The position numbers were made by a program, and so were the translations under genes. DNA of 64,000 bases from Vibrio rotiferianus CAIM 577 = LMG 21460. GTDB lineage: Bacteria > Pseudomonadota > Gammaproteobacteria > Enterobacterales > Vibrionaceae. The notes under the pieces were generated by a model. The model ran no database searches and was not told the DNA's origin. It saw only the letters and a program-made list of their open reading frames with translations. Where the stretch lies: assembly GCF_002741985.1 (NCBI RefSeq), contig NZ_APHW01000105.1, forward strand, positions 1 through 64,000. The letters run 5' to 3'. This document shows, piece by piece, positions 62,124 through 64,000 of the stretch (position 1 is its first letter; each line of letters begins with the position of its first letter).

Positions 62124-62723
62124 ATGACACGGAAAACTTTTTTTTCCTTCCATTATCAGGAAGACGTGTGGCGAGTCTGGAATGTCAGGAATTGCTGGGT
62201 CGTAAGTAAGGATCAAGAAGCGGAAGGGTTCTATGACGGCAGTGTGTTTGAAGCTTCTAAAAAGGAAAGTGATGAAGCGCTAAAGACCTTCCTTCGTAAT
62301 GGTATCAAGAACACCTCAGTGACGTGTGTCCTTGCCGGCCAGTATACCGCTGCTAGGCGGTGGGTCCGTTACGAGATTGTGCGTAGTGTTTTAAAGGGAA
62401 ATGGGCTTCTCACGGTCGATATTCATGGCGTCAAAAATAAAGAGAAGAAGCTTGGTGTTAAAGGTACAAATCCACTGGATGAAGTGGGTGTCTATCTCGC
62501 CAACGACAAAATTTATTTTGCGGAGCGACAGAACGGTAAATGGGTGAAGTACTCGGATTACGCCTCTGCTGTCCCAGCCTCAGATCTGTGGTTTGACGCC
62601 CCCACAAGCAATGTGGTTGTCAAACTGTCCAAGTACTGTAAGAGATACGACTTCGTAGCACAAAATGGTAGAGAAAACATCGCAGACTGGATTGAAGCCG
62701 CGGCTAAGTTGGCCGGTCGTTGA
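62124..62723 (+). CDS. ThsB-like TIR protein (second copy)
   Basis: This is a 199-residue ThsB-family TIR. TFFSFHYQEDVWRVWNVRNCWVV is the textbook ThsB N-terminus, and CVLAGQYTAARRWVRYEIVRS holds the predicted catalytic Glu. The C-terminal half (SDYASAVPASDLWFDAP and on) is longer than in the first copy, consistent with a different ligand- or phage-sensing surface. A GGAGTAAGGG ribosome site precedes it. It lies 63 bp before the SLOG-patatin gene. Confidence 0.9.
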   Translation: MTRKTFFSFHYQEDVWRVWNVRNCWVVSKDQEAEGFYDGSVFEASKKESDEALKTFLRNGIKNTSVTCVLAGQYTAARRWVRYEIVRSVLKGNGLLTVDIHGVKNKEKKLGVKGTNPLDEVGVYLANDKIYFAERQNGKWVKYSDYASAVPASDLWFDAPTSNVVVKLSKYCKRYDFVAQNGRENIADWIEAAAKLAGR

Positions 62724-62786
62724 AAGTGCGTCCTTGGGAGTTCTCGCTGATCGAACTCGACATTTCAGATAATTTAGGTCTTACAC

Positions 62787-63644
62787 ATGGCAACCACACA
62801 GCGACTGTCCGGAGTTAGAGTTCATCTGTCCGGTTCGAACAACGAAATGCGAGAAGATATTGCGGATTTCGTGCAGAAATTTGCAGCGAAAATTTTCAGT
62901 GAAGGGGGCTCGATCGTCCATGGGAGTCATCCTTCGTTCATTGAGCCATTGCGTAAAGCTGCTGAGAGCTTCATTCGAGCCGGTGGGACCAAGGGTGCAC
63001 TTACTCTAGTGCGGGCGAAGAGCTACTCAATTGACGAGTACACTGCTGAAATTGAAGAGCAAAGAGCGTTCGCCTCTGTAGAGATTGTGCCTGCAGATAA
63101 TAGCGATGACCAGGCTGCAGACGGCTTGACCCCAATGCGCGATTGGATGGCTGAACGTTCCGATGTAGTCATCTGCGTCGGTGGTGCATGGTGGGACGTT
63201 AATAAAGTAAAAGCAGGTGTCCCCAATGAGCTAGATACAATGCTTGATCTTGGAAAACCTGGCTTTGTTGTTGCGGGATTTGGTGGTGCTATCGCAGGCT
63301 ATCTCGAAGAAGATCCTTCATTACTATCTCGTTTGCGAAACGGACTATCTCACGAGGCGAATGCGATGATTGCCAACAGTACATCGGTTGAACAAGTCGT
63401 AGGTCTGATCTCCAGTCAGTTGAAAAACCTACCGCTTACTCGTCGTAACATATCACGAGGCCGAAACTTCCGCATCTTGGCTCTAGACGGCGGAGGGCTT
63501 AGAGGCACATTTACTGCGGCGGTGTTGGCCAAGTGGGACGATATGCTTAAGGCCGGTGGTGGGAATGACCTGATTGCTCACTTTGACTTGGTTGCTGGCA
63601 CATCTACGGGGGCGATCTTGGCTATTGGGTTGGCTATGGCTTGA
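62787..63644 (+). CDS. SLOG-patatin effector, 5' part up to a frameshift
   Basis: This 285-residue readable part has an N-terminal SLOG domain (about 8-205: VRVHLSGSNNEM, GGSIVHGSHPSF, MRDWMAERSDVVICVGG, GVPNELDTMLDLGKPGFVV) and then the start of a patatin phospholipase (RILALDGGGLRGTFTAAVL oxyanion loop; VAGTSTGAI with the nucleophile Ser of GxSxG). SLOG domains bind TIR-made nucleotides in ThsA. The frame ends at TGA 63642-63644, but patatin sequence continues in another frame. Confidence 0.85.
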   Translation: MATTQRLSGVRVHLSGSNNEMREDIADFVQKFAAKIFSEGGSIVHGSHPSFIEPLRKAAESFIRAGGTKGALTLVRAKSYSIDEYTAEIEEQRAFASVEIVPADNSDDQAADGLTPMRDWMAERSDVVICVGGAWWDVNKVKAGVPNELDTMLDLGKPGFVVAGFGGAIAGYLEEDPSLLSRLRNGLSHEANAMIANSTSVEQVVGLISSQLKNLPLTRRNISRGRNFRILALDGGGLRGTFTAAVLAKWDDMLKAGGGNDLIAHFDLVAGTSTGAILAIGLAMA

Positions 63645-64000
63645 CGCCACGTGAAATCCTTGAGTTTTACAAAGAAAATGGCCCTCAGATTTTTCCGAAG
63701 GATCGGAAACTGCGGCACTGGCTCAAATCCAAGCATGACTCAGCGACACTTCGAGGTTTGTTGACTGATGTGTTCGGGGACAAAACGTTGGAAGCAGATT
63801 CCCGCTGTCGCTTAGTGATTCCAACCGTGAGAGCCAAGCACGGACAGGCAGAGTCGATCTCTACCCCACATAGCCCAGATCGTACAGCTTTCCGCGGTAT
63901 TTCAGCCGTAGACGCTGCACTGGCTTCCTCCGCTGCACCTACCTATTTTGATGAGGTTACCATCGATGGGCCTGTTGCATTGGAGACATTCCTAGATGGT
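63632..64000 (+). pseudogene. Patatin domain continuation after the frameshift (partial)
   Basis: Reading from 63632 in the -1 frame gives GYGLTPREILEFYKENGPQIFPK, then SAVDAALASSAAPTYFDEV, the expected downstream blocks of a patatin domain, open to the window edge. One base appears to be missing in the GGGTTGG stretch near 63627-63633. The catalytic Asp (DG-A/G motif) would lie near or beyond base 64000. Confidence 0.8.

Larger units (their letters stand above)
46270..64000. mobile_element. Tn7-like transposon with type I-F3 CRISPR-Cas (Tn6677 class), left end not in window
   Basis: The element starts with TGTTGATACAACC and three TnsB-type repeats. It carries tnsABC, tniQ, cas8/5, cas7, cas6, a short array, a separate homing guide, an Xre regulator and cargo. 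cas1, cas2 and cas3 are absent, as expected for an I-F3 CAST that binds but does not cut DNA. The insertion 22 bp before yciA and the guide match to yciA agree. No left-end repeat was found up to base 64000, so the element is at least 17.7 kb. Confidence 0.93.

Noticed and set aside
63627..63646. Programmed -1 frameshift in the patatin gene
   Set aside because: The direction fits, but the site (GGG TTG G) is not a known slippery heptamer and no downstream structure is evident; a real deletion or sequencing error is more likely.
57451..64000. Transposon left end
   Set aside because: I looked for the complement of the TnsB repeat (ATATCA...TTTATGGTTGT followed by TCAACA) and for a second GTTGT at an end and found none, so the element continues past the window.
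1..64000. tRNA or rRNA genes
   Set aside because: I saw no cloverleaf with a conserved T-loop (GTTCRANYC) in a plausible context and no rRNA-like sequence; the homing site is yciA rather than a tRNA gene.

Overview
The window looks like the second chromosome of a Vibrio of the Harveyi clade, close to V. parahaemolyticus. The reasons are gene content and order: norR-norVW, manA with fructose-type PTS genes, a clade-3 catalase, a Wzc/Wza-dependent capsule or exopolysaccharide operon, malK/malEFG, then a yciA-type thioesterase, at roughly 45% GC. The species assignment is inference from family knowledge; no search was run.

Layout. 1-309: truncated end of an IS4-family insertion sequence. 351-3329: three-gene ABC-2 exporter (permease, ATPase, HlyD lipoprotein). 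3669-5300: chemoreceptor. 5658-7429: lactonase and HAD phosphatase. 7513-12263: nitric-oxide detoxification (norR, norV, norW, a YeaR/DUF1971 gene) with three NorR boxes and a sigma-54 promoter. 12276-12545: MITE-like repeat. 12998-13933: ADP-ribosylglycohydrolase. 14120-21769: mannose/fructose-type PTS cluster (manA, two IIABC permeases with different domain orders, an AraC regulator, an HPr-like/EIIA protein, a free IIB) with a repeated candidate AraC site. 22201-27724: housekeeping redox genes (HIBADH-family dehydrogenase, catalase, GST, CurA-type reductase, TetR regulator, YqfB). 27875-39047: ten-gene polysaccharide operon including a sulfotransferase. 39467-44986: maltose transporter malK and malEFG. 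45762-46247: yciA.

From 46270 to beyond the right edge is a Tn7-like CRISPR-associated transposon (CAST) of the type I-F3 / Tn6677 class. Its right end, with three TnsB-type repeats, lies 22 bp upstream of the yciA start codon. It carries tnsA-tnsB-tnsC, a tniQ-cas8/5-cas7-cas6 operon, a one-spacer array, and a separate one-spacer unit with an atypical repeat. The spacer of that unit matches the 5' part of yciA, with mostly synonymous differences, about 50 bp from the insertion point. This is the expected layout for RNA-guided homing. A small Xre regulator lies next to the guide. I find three copies of a dyad operator (core GGAyTATAATCC), each overlapping a TATAAT -10 box: at the guide promoter, at a two-gene helicase cargo operon next to xre, and at a divergent promoter made of a 36-bp perfect palindrome upstream of an unknown gene plus tniQ-cas on one side and cargo on the other.

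The cargo (58.1 kb to the right edge) begins with small orphan genes: a cyclic-phosphate-processing receiver protein, a HipA N-terminal fragment, and an MbcA/ParS-like protein. It ends with the most unusual segment: a canonical TIR protein, two ThsB-like TIR proteins, and a SLOG-patatin fusion. I read this as a Thoeris-like anti-phage system in which TIR-made nucleotide signals would be sensed by SLOG and would activate a phospholipase. The patatin frame carries a one-base frameshift, and the window ends inside the gene. The transposon left end is not in the window.
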